Below, one piece after another: positions 1 to 8,118 of a stretch of 64,000 bases of DNA. The number at the start of each line of letters is the position of its first letter. Within the stretch, counting starts at the first letter, position 1. Made by a program: the position numbers and the translations under genes. The stretch is from Candidatus Anammoximicrobium sp. (GTDB taxonomy: Bacteria > Planctomycetota > Planctomycetia > Pirellulales > Pirellulaceae): the NCBI GenBank assembly GCA_012515235.1, contig JAAYYU010000094.1:1-64000 (forward strand), read 5' to 3'. The notes below the pieces were generated by a model. The model was not told the DNA's origin. It worked only from the letters and a program-made list of their open reading frames with translations, and did not search any database.

Positions 1-2
1 AG

Positions 3-76
3 TACGCCCGGAGGGATTCGAACCCCCAACCCTCGGTTCCGAAGACCGATGCTCTGTCCAATTGAGCTACGGGCGC
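3..76 (-). tRNA. tRNA-Arg (anticodon TCG)
   Basis: Read on the minus strand, the sequence folds as a standard tRNA. The acceptor arm is GCGCCCG pairing with CGGGCGT, with a terminal G-U pair. The D arm is GCTCAATTGGACAGAGC. The anticodon loop is CTTCGGA, giving anticodon TCG (Arg, codon CGA). The T loop is GTTCGAATC and the discriminator is A. No CCA is encoded. Confidence 0.93.
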
Positions 77-302
77 AAGTGCGTGTGTCGAGATCCGGGC
101 CGGATCGCGACGGTGGAGGAAGCTGATGCGTAAATGTAGCAAAGCGGCGTGGCATGGCAAGGTGGCTTGGCTGCGGCGTGCGGATGCGAAGCGGATTCAG
201 TCCGCGCGCGTGGCCTAGTGGCACGCGGCGCGGTGCTACAATGGCCGCTGCCGGGGACGGAATCGCCTCCGAAATTTGACCGCAGGAAGAAAGGACGACT
301 CG

Positions 303-3300
303 ATGGCTCGATTCTCTGTTGTTCCACGATCGCTTGCTGTTGTTGCTTGGCTAATCTTGCTGGGTGGACTGGCGAGTCCCTGTCGGGCGCAGACATTTTC
401 CGACGCGTTTTCCGGCTACCAGGACGGCGCGGAGGGCTGGCCACAGTGGGAGGCGTTGGCGGTCGGCATGAACGTGCGCAGCGACGCGGTGGAGGCCGAC
501 GGCGGTGGACTGTTGTGGCGCGAGGTTCCCTACGCCTCGGAATTGACTTTCGCCTGCGAATTGAGCGTGGATTCGGTCACGGCCCGCGACGAGGATTGGG
601 CGACGGCGGGTATTGGGATTGCCAGTGACGAGCGCAATTTCTGGTTGCTCAATCTTGTCCGCGCGCCTGCGAAGGAGGGCTTCCGGCGGTTTTGCGAATT
701 CCAGGAAATGCGGGACGGACAATGGCTGGCCGCCAGCCTGGAGGGTTCGCGGTTACAGTTGCTGGAACGTAACGGCGATCGCTACGAGTGGCAGTTTTGC
801 CGGACGTACACCTTGGAGGTAACACTGAACGCAGAACGCATCTCGGCCCAGGTGCTTGACGGCCAGCAGGCCGTGGCCCGGTTTGCCTGGAAGCTGAGCG
901 GGGACGCGCCGGCGGTGCGCGCAGGGCGGCCGGCGCTCAAGGCCAGTGGCATGAAGGCCCGCTTCGACAACGCCCGGGCGACGGTCGCCCAGACCGTGCC
1001 GGAGCCGACCGAACCGCAGCGGCCGTTTCCTGCCTGGATCTCGACCGGGGCGGAGAAACTGGCCGAGGGCACCGGGGTTTTCGCCACCCATCGGGACGCC
1101 GCCGGCCGCTGGTGGCTGGTCGATCCCGAAGGACGCGCGTTTTTCGACGTGGGGACGGACCACTGCAACTACCACGCGCACTGGTGCGAGGCGTTGGGTT
1201 ATGCGCCGTATCACCGTAACGCGCAGGCCAAGTTCGGCAGCGCCGAAGCCTGGGCGAAATCCGCCACGGCCCGACTTCGGCAGTGGAACTTCAACACCCT
1301 GGCTGCCGGGCACCACCCGGCGGCGCGCCATCGCGGACTGGCCCACATCCTGTTCGCCTCGCTCGGCTCCAGCTTTGCAAAACGCGATTGGATCTGCGAG
1401 CCGATCCACTGGACGGGTTTCCCCAACGTGTTCAGCCCCGAATGGGAACGGCATTGTCGGCTGGTCGCCCGCCGGATCGCCAAAGACAGCCGCGGCGATC
1501 CGTGGTGCCTGGGCATTTTCTACGACAACGAATTGGAGTGGTACGGCAAGAACGGCTTCTTGGTGGATGAACTGTTCCAGCGGCCGCCGGAGCACACCGG
1601 CAAGCGGGCGTTCTGGGCGTGGCTGCTGGCGCGGTACGGCGACGTGGCCGGGGTAAACCGCGCCCTGCAGACCCGCTATGCCGATGCGAACGCCTTCCTG
1701 ACGGCGACGGCCGTGCCGGAGGTCAGCGAAGAACTGAACCAGGTGCGTGACGCGTTCCTGGCGGTGATTGCCGAACGGTATTTCCGCGTCTGCCACGAGT
1801 CGCTCCGGGCCGCCGATCCGCAGCATCTCACGCTGGGCGCTCGATTTGCCGGCCGCGCGCCCGATGCGATTCTGGAAGTCGCCGGGCGATTCACCGACGT
1901 GTTCACCATCAATACCTATCCACGAATCGACCTGGACCGCGGGCGACTGCTGAGCGTGCAGCGCCAGTTCCGCGACTACTACGCCCAAGTGCAGAAGCCG
2001 TTGGCGATCACCGAGTGGAGCTTCCCGGCCTTGGACAGCGACTTGCCCTGCCAGCACGGCGCCGGGATGCGTGTCGACACCCAGGCGCAGAAGGCCCGCT
2101 GTTACGAGATCTTTGCCCACGCCATGATCGACCTGCCGTTCGTCGTCGGCTACCACTATTTCATGTGGGTGGACGAGCCCGCGGAGGGCATTTCGAGCAC
2201 GTTTCCGGAGGACAGCAATTATGGGCTGGTCGATGTGAACGACACGCCGTACCCGGAGCTTGTCGAGACGGCAACGCGTGTCAACGCCGCCGCCCACCAG
2301 CGGCACAAGGCGGCCGAGATGCAGGGCGACCTGGTGATGGTTTGCAAGCCGGACGGGCTGCAATTGAGCAACAACACTTCGTGGCCGGCGACGGGCAGAC
2401 TGACGGCGCTGATCGGCGGAAAGCTGATCCGCAGCACGGTGACCGTGCCCGCGGGCCAGACGCGGCTGGCGAAAGACCACGACTGGAAGCAGGCGGTGTA
2501 CGTCCAGTTGGAAGCCTGGGACGGCACGGTCACCCGGATCGCGCCGGCGACTGGCCGCGGACCGCCGGCCGTCATCAACGCTGGCGGGCAAACCGTGGGG
2601 GACATTCCGGTCGTCCGGGACGGCCAAAGCGTCTCGGCAGTCTGGCTTCCGTCGCTTGCCCCAGGTCAGACGATGCCGCTGGAGGCGACTGAGTGGAAGC
2701 AAAGACCCGACGCGCGACTGGAGTACGACAGCCGCGTTCTGCAAGTGCGCGCCCAGGGGGCAGCGGGCCACTGGCTGGACACGGTCGTCGCCCTGGGTGC
2801 CGCCGGCGGCTTGCCGCTGGGGCGCGTTGAGTTCGCCACTCATCAAATTGTCCAGGGGCAGGACTACTGGGTCGCGACCGACACCGTGGAGGGGCGGCAA
2901 GTCAGCCAGACGCAGGACGGCGTCGTCATGCTGGAGGCCACGCTCGCCCGCCGTGGGGAACGGCAAGCCGCCGTCTCCAAGGGCCGCGGCGGGCAGGCGG
3001 CCCGGCCCTCGACCGGCCCCGCCGGGTTCCGCGCTCGGGTGCGGGCCGTGTTTTTTCCGGACCAGCCGCTGATCCTGGTCCGGCCGCTGTGGGTCGAAAG
3101 TCTGGACGAGCGACCGTGGGAGTTGGCCGAATGCTTCGTGTTCTGCCGGCCCGCCATCGGTGGCTCGAGCGAGGGAGACCGCAAGGGCGGCCCGGACGTG
3201 CCCAATTACTATCGCCGCCTGGAGTACTGGACCGACGCCCAATCGGGCGGCGCGTTCGGCGCCGTGAGTCCCGATGATTCCTGGGAGATTCAGTACTGGA

Positions 3301-3488
3301 CCAACGCCAGCGGCGGGTTCCATCCTGACGCTCGGCGGGAAGTAGGCCGCGCGTTGGCCAAGGGCCGGCGTTGGACGGCCGACGGCTGGCCGTATCTGTG
3401 GCTGTTCGCCGTGCGCGAGGCGGCTCGGGCTAACGAGATTGCCGCCCAGGCCGAGCGGGCCGCCGATCTGATCGTGCCCGGCCCGTGA
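303..3488 (+). CDS. Secreted clan GH-A glycoside hydrolase, beta-agarase/beta-galactosidase-like
   Basis: A predicted exported polysaccharide-degrading enzyme of about 1061 residues. The ATG at 303 is chosen because AGGAAGAAAGGA lies just upstream and a signal peptide follows directly (hydrophobic core about residues 10-25, ending CRAQ). Residues 30-235 look like a beta-sandwich, perhaps carbohydrate-binding. Residues about 245-640 form a TIM-barrel catalytic domain of GH42/GH50 type. The likely acid/base is E410 (in DNELEW) and the likely nucleophile E571 (in ITEWS). The C-terminal 400 residues look like further beta-sandwich domains. The substrate cannot be read from sequence; agarose or another galactan is a guess from overall resemblance. 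It stands alone after the tRNA, with no co-directional partner. Confidence 0.8.
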   Translation: MARFSVVPRSLAVVAWLILLGGLASPCRAQTFSDAFSGYQDGAEGWPQWEALAVGMNVRSDAVEADGGGLLWREVPYASELTFACELSVDSVTARDEDWATAGIGIASDERNFWLLNLVRAPAKEGFRRFCEFQEMRDGQWLAASLEGSRLQLLERNGDRYEWQFCRTYTLEVTLNAERISAQVLDGQQAVARFAWKLSGDAPAVRAGRPALKASGMKARFDNARATVAQTVPEPTEPQRPFPAWISTGAEKLAEGTGVFATHRDAAGRWWLVDPEGRAFFDVGTDHCNYHAHWCEALGYAPYHRNAQAKFGSAEAWAKSATARLRQWNFNTLAAGHHPAARHRGLAHILFASLGSSFAKRDWICEPIHWTGFPNVFSPEWERHCRLVARRIAKDSRGDPWCLGIFYDNELEWYGKNGFLVDELFQRPPEHTGKRAFWAWLLARYGDVAGVNRALQTRYADANAFLTATAVPEVSEELNQVRDAFLAVIAERYFRVCHESLRAADPQHLTLGARFAGRAPDAILEVAGRFTDVFTINTYPRIDLDRGRLLSVQRQFRDYYAQVQKPLAITEWSFPALDSDLPCQHGAGMRVDTQAQKARCYEIFAHAMIDLPFVVGYHYFMWVDEPAEGISSTFPEDSNYGLVDVNDTPYPELVETATRVNAAAHQRHKAAEMQGDLVMVCKPDGLQLSNNTSWPATGRLTALIGGKLIRSTVTVPAGQTRLAKDHDWKQAVYVQLEAWDGTVTRIAPATGRGPPAVINAGGQTVGDIPVVRDGQSVSAVWLPSLAPGQTMPLEATEWKQRPDARLEYDSRVLQVRAQGAAGHWLDTVVALGAAGGLPLGRVEFATHQIVQGQDYWVATDTVEGRQVSQTQDGVVMLEATLARRGERQAAVSKGRGGQAARPSTGPAGFRARVRAVFFPDQPLILVRPLWVESLDERPWELAECFVFCRPAIGGSSEGDRKGGPDVPNYYRRLEYWTDAQSGGAFGAVSPDDSWEIQYWTNASGGFHPDARREVGRALAKGRRWTADGWPYLWLFAVREAARANEIAAQAERAADLIVPGP

Positions 3489-3542
3489 CGGCTCGTGCGC
3501 TCGCCGCAGGCAAGCACGTGAAAGTTGTTTCGTCTTGGCGTT

Positions 3543-3586
3543 GGGGTCAGGAGGCTTACAGAATTGAATTCTGTAAGCCTGACCCC
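3543..3586. repeat. Palindromic REP-like element, GGGGTCAGGCTTACAGAATT family
   Basis: The arms AGGCTTACAGAATT and AATTCTGTAAGCCT are perfect 14-bp inverted repeats around a single G. They are extended by GGGGTC and GACCCC outside a short bulge. The same arms recur at 12152-12333, so this is a dispersed family and not a one-off terminator. Confidence 0.85.
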
Positions 3587-3640
3587 AGCGTTGACAAGAT
3601 CTCCGCCGTTTCGGATGCTGTGCCCGGTCGGACGCTGGTC

Positions 3641-3691
3641 GATTCCGCCCGTGTGTTGCGTGGCGGCTCGTGGAACAACAATCTTGCAATC
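3641..3691 (+). pseudogene. Remnant of an FGE/SUMF1-type (GGSW) domain
   Basis: The plus-strand frame starting at 3641 reads DSARVLRGGSWNNN and then loses any family resemblance. VLRGGSWNN is the core signature of formylglycine-generating-enzyme-like domains, which also form the C-type-lectin-fold targets of some diversity-generating retroelements. No start, no upstream FGE body and no normal C-terminus are present, so this is a fragment. No reverse transcriptase lies in the window. Confidence 0.55.
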
Positions 3692-3801
3692 CGAGAGGGG
3701 GAGGTCAGCAGCAGCGGAAGGCGGCCTCACGCCTGCGGTTCCCTCAATCCGACATCCCCAACCACACTCCCGCCACCGTTCCGCAACGTAACCGCCTCCC
3801 G

Positions 3802-3836
3802 TCCTTCATCCTTCATCCTTCACCCTTCGTCCTTCA
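3802..3836. repeat. Heptamer tandem array (TCCTTCA)5 at the 3' end of xth
   Basis: Five consecutive 7-bp units: three TCCTTCA, one CCCTTCG and one TCCTTCA. The stop codon of the minus-strand exonuclease gene (3820-3822) lies inside the array, and its last residues (KDEG) are encoded by it. Confidence 0.9.
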
Positions 3837-4599
3837 ACTCGACCGTCACCGGCGCGTGGTCGGAGACCAGCAGGCCGCCGTGGCGGTAGATGGCGGCGTC
3901 GCGGCAGCGGTCGGCGGCGGGGCGGTTGCCCAGCAGGTAATCGATCCGCCAGCCGCGGTCTAATTCGCGGGCGCGGCCGCGGTTGCTCCACCACGAGTAC
4001 GGGCCGTCCACGTCGCCGAACTGCCGGCGTACGAAGTCGGTCCAACCGGCGTCCAGCAGGCGGCCGAACCAGGCCCGTTCGCGAGGCAGGAAGCCGGAGT
4101 TGTTCTGATTGCCGGCAGCGTAGAAGATGTCGCGTTCGGTATGGGCGATGTTCAAGTCGCCGCCCAGCACGACCGGCGTGCGGCGCGCCGCCATGCGCGC
4201 GGCCCAGGGCAGGAACCGGTCCAGCCAGACGTCTTTGTACGCTTGCCGTTCGGGGCCGGACGAGCCCGAGGGCAAGTACACGCTGGCGACGATCAGGCCG
4301 TCCGTGCGGGCCGTGATCACGCGGCCGTCGGGATCGCCGCCGCCGTCGTCCAGACCGACGCTCAGCACCTCCAGCGGCGTCCGCGACCAGATCGCCGTGC
4401 CCGCGTAGCCGGGTTTTTCAGCCGGCTGCCAATGGACGTGCCAGCCCACCGGCGCGGACCACTCGGCGGGCAACTGCTCCGGCATGCAACGGATCTCCTG
4501 CAGCAACAGCACGTCCGGCGCGAGCTGCGCCAGGCAGTCGCCAAACCCCTTGCGAATGGCCGCCCGCAAGCCGTTGACGTTCCAGGTGGTGATGCGCAT
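3820..4599 (-). CDS. xth: Exodeoxyribonuclease III
   Basis: An AP endonuclease/3'-5' exonuclease of the EEP superfamily acting in base-excision repair, 259 residues, a normal length for the family. Visible motifs in order are WNVNGLRA (N-terminal metal site), LLLQEIRC (catalytic Glu), the YLPSG segment, GGDLNIAH (Asp/Asn pair), YSWWSNRG, WRIDYLL and the C-terminal SDHAPV with the catalytic Asp-His. The start is the ATG at 4597-4599, immediately before MRITTW. A longer in-frame reading only translates the heptamer array upstream (PSPFTLH repeats). The stop is inside a second array. The gene is therefore bracketed by two related arrays in opposite orientation. Confidence 0.95.
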   Translation of the reverse strand: MRITTWNVNGLRAAIRKGFGDCLAQLAPDVLLLQEIRCMPEQLPAEWSAPVGWHVHWQPAEKPGYAGTAIWSRTPLEVLSVGLDDGGGDPDGRVITARTDGLIVASVYLPSGSSGPERQAYKDVWLDRFLPWAARMAARRTPVVLGGDLNIAHTERDIFYAAGNQNNSGFLPRERAWFGRLLDAGWTDFVRRQFGDVDGPYSWWSNRGRARELDRGWRIDYLLGNRPAADRCRDAAIYRHGGLLVSDHAPVTVELKDEG

Positions 4600-4603
4600 G
4601 GGA

Positions 4604-4666
4604 TGAAGGGTGAAGGGTGAAGGGTGAAGGGTGAAGGGTGAAGGGTGAAGGGTGAAGGGTGAAGGG
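4604..4666. repeat. Heptamer tandem array (TGAAGGG)9 upstream of xth
   Basis: Nine perfect 7-bp units end to end, four bases from the xth start codon. The array occupies the place where the ribosome binding site should be. On the minus strand it reads CCCTTCA, the same unit family as the array at the other end of the gene but in inverted orientation. Confidence 0.95.
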
Positions 4667-4727
4667 TGGCGCGGCTTTGCGTTGAGTCGGGTGGCTGCGC
4701 TGGGCAAGGCGTTTTTTATGGCTTGGA

Positions 4728-6266
4728 TCAGATCGGCAGTTCGGCCAGCCGCTCACTCAGTCGGGCCTGGCTTGCGCGGGCCTCGTCGAACAGCGGCAGC
4801 AGTTGGCGGTAGACGGCGACGCGGGCCGGGTCGGGCCGGACGGTGGATTCCAGCCGGTGGACCTGGTCGATGCGGCGGAAGTCCGGCCACAGTCCGCAGG
4901 CCACGGCGGCCACGGCGGCGGCGCCCAGCGAGCCGGCGTCTTGGCCGACGTTCGTCTTCAGAACCGTGATCTCCAGCGCGTCGGTCAGGATCTGACGCCA
5001 CAACCGGCTGCGGCTGCCGCCGCCCACCACGACCAACTCCTGGCCGACTTCGCCCAACTGCCGCAGCGCGTCCAGCATCAGCCGGGCGTTCAAGGCGATG
5101 CCTTCCAGGGCCGCGCGGATCAGGTCGGCTTGCGTGTGGCCCAGGTCCAGGTTCCAAAACGCGCCGCGGAGGTGCGGGCTGGGATCCAGCGACGAGCCGC
5201 CGGCCAGGCTGGGGTTGAACAACAGCTTCCGCGCCCCCGGCGGCGACCGCTCGGCCAACTCGGTCATCACCTCGTACGGATCGCGGCCGTCGAAACGCGC
5301 CTTGACCGTCAGGTTGACGCACAACTGGTCGCGCACCCAGCGGAGCGAACTGCCGGCCGAGAACATGCCGATCGCGGAGGTGAACATGCCGGGGATCACG
5401 TGCGCAAACACGTACGGTCTGGCCGCCTCGTCCAGCAGCGGGCGAGCCGACGAGACGGCGATCCACATCGACGAACCGAGCGAGGCGTAACTGCGGCCCT
5501 CGGCGATGCTCTTGGCCCCCAGCGCCATGCACGAGTTGTCTACGCCGCCACAGGCGACCGGGATGCCCGCGGGCAAGCCCAAGGCCTCCGCCGCTTCCGC
5601 CGTGAGCGGGCCCAGGATTTCCGTCGCCGGCACGATCTCCGGCAGCAACGGGCGCGGCAACTCGGCCGCCGCCAGGAGTTCGTCGGCATAGTCTCCGTCG
5701 AGCAGATCGTACACGCCGCTGCCGGAAGCGTACGAATCGTCGGTCGCCATGCGCCCGGTCAGCCGATAGTTGATGTAATCCTTGGTGCCGAGGATCTTGT
5801 GGAGCCGCCCGAACAGTTCCGGCTCGTGGTCGCGATACCAGAGGATCTTGAACACGGTGTAATGCGGCGCGGGGAACCCGTTGCCGGTCCGCCGATACCA
5901 GGCGGCGGGATCGATCTGCTGAAAGAACCGGGCCGCCTGCTCGGCCGGCCGCTTGTCCGACCAGATGGGCGTCGCGTCCCGCAGCAGTCGCCCGGAGGCG
6001 TCGACGGGCACGCAGCCCAGACTGTGCCCCGAAATGGCGATGCAGCGGATGCTCCGCGAATCGACGGCCTCGTCGGCAAGCAACTGGCGAGTGCTCTGAA
6101 TCACCGATTGCCACCAGGCGTCGGGCCGCTGTTCGTGCCAGTCCGCGTGCGGGTACTGGGTGTCGTAGGGGACGAACGCGGAGGCGGCCAGCGAGCCTTC
6201 CGCGTCGTACACGGACGCCTTGTTGCCGCCCGTGCCCAGGTCGTAAGCGAGAAGCGTGTCAGTCAT
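4728..6266 (-). CDS. FGGY-family carbohydrate kinase, xylulokinase-like
   Basis: A cytoplasmic ATP-dependent sugar kinase of 512 residues, full length for the FGGY family. The N-terminal phosphate-1 motif is YDLGTGGNKASVYD. The sugar-binding segment contains HADWHEQRPDAWW and ISGHSLG. The C-terminal half carries ACGGVDNSC, ASLGSSMW and the adenosine motif VVVGGGSRSRLWRQILTDAL. It resembles xylulokinases most, but the substrate within FGGY kinases is hard to read. The ATG at 6266 precedes MTDTLLAYDLG directly; a longer frame adds unrelated residues. It is transcribed away from the ABC permease gene end, with no obvious operon partner. Confidence 0.85.
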   Translation of the reverse strand: MTDTLLAYDLGTGGNKASVYDAEGSLAASAFVPYDTQYPHADWHEQRPDAWWQSVIQSTRQLLADEAVDSRSIRCIAISGHSLGCVPVDASGRLLRDATPIWSDKRPAEQAARFFQQIDPAAWYRRTGNGFPAPHYTVFKILWYRDHEPELFGRLHKILGTKDYINYRLTGRMATDDSYASGSGVYDLLDGDYADELLAAAELPRPLLPEIVPATEILGPLTAEAAEALGLPAGIPVACGGVDNSCMALGAKSIAEGRSYASLGSSMWIAVSSARPLLDEAARPYVFAHVIPGMFTSAIGMFSAGSSLRWVRDQLCVNLTVKARFDGRDPYEVMTELAERSPPGARKLLFNPSLAGGSSLDPSPHLRGAFWNLDLGHTQADLIRAALEGIALNARLMLDALRQLGEVGQELVVVGGGSRSRLWRQILTDALEITVLKTNVGQDAGSLGAAAVAAVACGLWPDFRRIDQVHRLESTVRPDPARVAVYRQLLPLFDEARASQARLSERLAELPI

Positions 6267-6356
6267 GATCGCCGGGTACGTTGAGGGTTGCCGGGAACGA
6301 ATCCAAAACAAGAGCGTACGAGAAAACGGCGCGGGGGGAAAGGGCAGACGGGCCGT

Positions 6357-7988
6357 TCAGTCCTGAAACGGACTCGCCGCTTGCTGCGCTTTCGCGGCAC
6401 GCTCCGGGCGCAAGGCCGCGTCGTCCTCGAGCACGCGGAGCGGCACGGATTCGCGGACTTGCTCAACTTCCTCCCTGCCGACCAAGAGATTCACGAAGAA
6501 GACAATCAGGCCTGCCGACACGACCAGGAAGGGAACCGCCGGGTCGGCAAACAGGTTGCCGTCCAGCGTCTCGATCGGCGTCCAAATCCAGTTGGGCGTC
6601 TGGAGGACCGAGTAGTCGTCGAATTCGGCGAAGCCGAACAGCCAAGCCTGCAGCAACAGCGGCAACCCGGCGCCCAGGGCCAGCAGCAGCACGTGAATCA
6701 GCGCGGGCAACAGCAGGCCGAAGTACACGTAGCGGCGCAGCCAGAGGGCAAGCAGCCGGCCCACGCCCAGATAAGCGGCGAGGTAGCTGCAGAGCATCGC
6801 GGCGAACAGCATGATCTTGTCTGCGAACCGAAACGGCATCCCCGTCGCTTGGCCCACCAGCATCGCCAGGCACGCGGACAGCGTGACGGCGACCAGATTC
6901 ACCACCGCAAACACGTACCCCGTTCCGGACCCCGGATTGAACCAGGTCAGCAGGGCCCTGCCCAACAGGCTCTGCGGCAGCTGCCGCTTGACCCGCGGCG
7001 AAAGCCGGGCCCACTCGCCGGTCATCAGCGCCCCCATCACCAGCCAGTGCAGCCCGGAGAAACTGAGCCAGACGACCAGCAGTTCCTCTTCGTCGTAGGT
7101 CAGCCAGAAGTAGACCATCCAGCCCGTGAACAGGACTTGCTGGGCCAACATCGCGACCCGCAGTTTCGTCGATCGGTTGTCGCTGGCAAAACTTAATTGG
7201 GCCGCCGACGCCAACAGGAACATCGCCAGATACGACGCGTAAAGCGTCAGAATAAAGCCCTGGACGACCCAGACCGCGGACTCGTCCAACTGCAGTTCGG
7301 CGCTTTCTTCCAGAAAGACCGCCGTCCAGATGCACCACAGCAGGGTCAGCAGCGCAAGCCCCAACAACAAGGCCACGGACAGCAGCACCTGCACGTGCCG
7401 CGCCCGCGAAACGGTGGCCACCATCAGGCCCGCCGCCGACACCAGCACCGACGCCAGAAACGTGTAGAACAGAACGAGCAGGATGGTGACGATGTCCACG
7501 CCCCGCAACAGGTACGTGAAGGCAATACAGGGCGAGAGCGCCGAGTAGTAGACCAGCATCTGCAGCACGGCGCTGCCCAACTTGCCCGTGACGATCTGCC
7601 GGGCCGAGAGCGTGGTGATCGAGAGCAACTCGAACGTCCCGTCCTCCCGCTCGCCCGCCAGCGACCGGTAAGCAGAAAACGGCACGATCAACAGCATGGG
7701 CACCGTCAAAATGATGAAATACCCGAATAGCAGGAACGGACCGCTGGGCGTGTAGTAGATGCCGGGCATCTGCAGCGACACGCCGATCAGCGACCAGAAC
7801 AAGCCGCACGCCAGCAGCAGCGCGAACGTGATCACAAACTGCCGGCTCTTGAGCGCCTGCCGCGCTTCCTTGACCAGGATCGGATTCAGCCGCTCGCCCG
7901 CCCGCTCGAGCCACTGGTCGACGCCTTGCCACCAGCCGCGCGAGGCGGCTAGCGGGGGATGGGAAATGGGGGATGGGTCAGTGGTCAT
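6357..7988 (-). CDS. ABC-2 type transporter permease
   Basis: An integral inner-membrane permease of 543 residues with about 12 hydrophobic segments. The N-terminal part has the typical ABC-2 layout: an amphipathic stretch (NPILVKEARQALKSRQF), a first membrane helix, then the cytoplasmic motif REDGTFELLSITTLSARQIVTGK, which is the usual coupling region with the ATPase. The gene lies downstream of its ATPase (8119-9063), so the two probably form one exporter. The annotated ATG sits inside a heptamer array, no Shine-Dalgarno is visible, and the first dozen residues are themselves heptamer-encoded, so the true start is uncertain. The substrate is unknown. Confidence 0.85.
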   Translation of the reverse strand: MTTDPSPISHPPLAASRGWWQGVDQWLERAGERLNPILVKEARQALKSRQFVITFALLLACGLFWSLIGVSLQMPGIYYTPSGPFLLFGYFIILTVPMLLIVPFSAYRSLAGEREDGTFELLSITTLSARQIVTGKLGSAVLQMLVYYSALSPCIAFTYLLRGVDIVTILLVLFYTFLASVLVSAAGLMVATVSRARHVQVLLSVALLLGLALLTLLWCIWTAVFLEESAELQLDESAVWVVQGFILTLYASYLAMFLLASAAQLSFASDNRSTKLRVAMLAQQVLFTGWMVYFWLTYDEEELLVVWLSFSGLHWLVMGALMTGEWARLSPRVKRQLPQSLLGRALLTWFNPGSGTGYVFAVVNLVAVTLSACLAMLVGQATGMPFRFADKIMLFAAMLCSYLAAYLGVGRLLALWLRRYVYFGLLLPALIHVLLLALGAGLPLLLQAWLFGFAEFDDYSVLQTPNWIWTPIETLDGNLFADPAVPFLVVSAGLIVFFVNLLVGREEVEQVRESVPLRVLEDDAALRPERAAKAQQAASPFQD

Positions 7989-8095
7989 TCGTCATTCGTG
8001 ATTCGTGATTTGTCATTCGTCATTTGTGATTCGTCATTTGTCATTCGTCATTTGTCATACGTGATTTGTCATTTGTGATTTGTGATTTGTCGGTG
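7984..8095. repeat. Degenerate heptamer array (GTCATTY/GTGATTY)16
   Basis: Sixteen consecutive 7-bp units of the form GT(C/G)ATT(C/T), ending in GTCGGTG. They fill almost the whole spacer between the ATPase stop and the permease start. Weaker 7-bp periodicity (GGGATGG, GGAAATG) continues into the first codons of the permease to about 7957. Confidence 0.93.
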
Positions 8096-8118
8096 GTCAC
8101 CGGTTGCTCCTCCTCCGC

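Larger units (their letters stand above)
3489..3801. other. Gene-poor gap with a palindromic repeat and an FGE-like fragment
   Basis: This gap lies between the convergent glycosidase and exonuclease III genes. It holds a 44-bp palindrome (3543-3586), a short fragment that translates like the core of a formylglycine-generating-enzyme domain (3641-3691), and the start of a heptamer array. I see no intact gene. Confidence 0.7.

Noticed and set aside
753..3689. 978-codon minus-strand open frame opposite the glycosidase gene
   Set aside because: It is the antisense shadow of a well-supported GH gene; the translation is Arg/Pro/Gly-rich with no family features. High GC removes stops from such frames.
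3489..3819. Diversity-generating retroelement target
   Set aside because: The GGSW motif fits, but there is no reverse transcriptase, no template repeat and no intact target gene here.
7984..8095. Possible CRISPR array
   Set aside because: The 7-bp units abut without spacers. No 23-40-bp repeat/spacer structure and no cas genes are found anywhere in the window.
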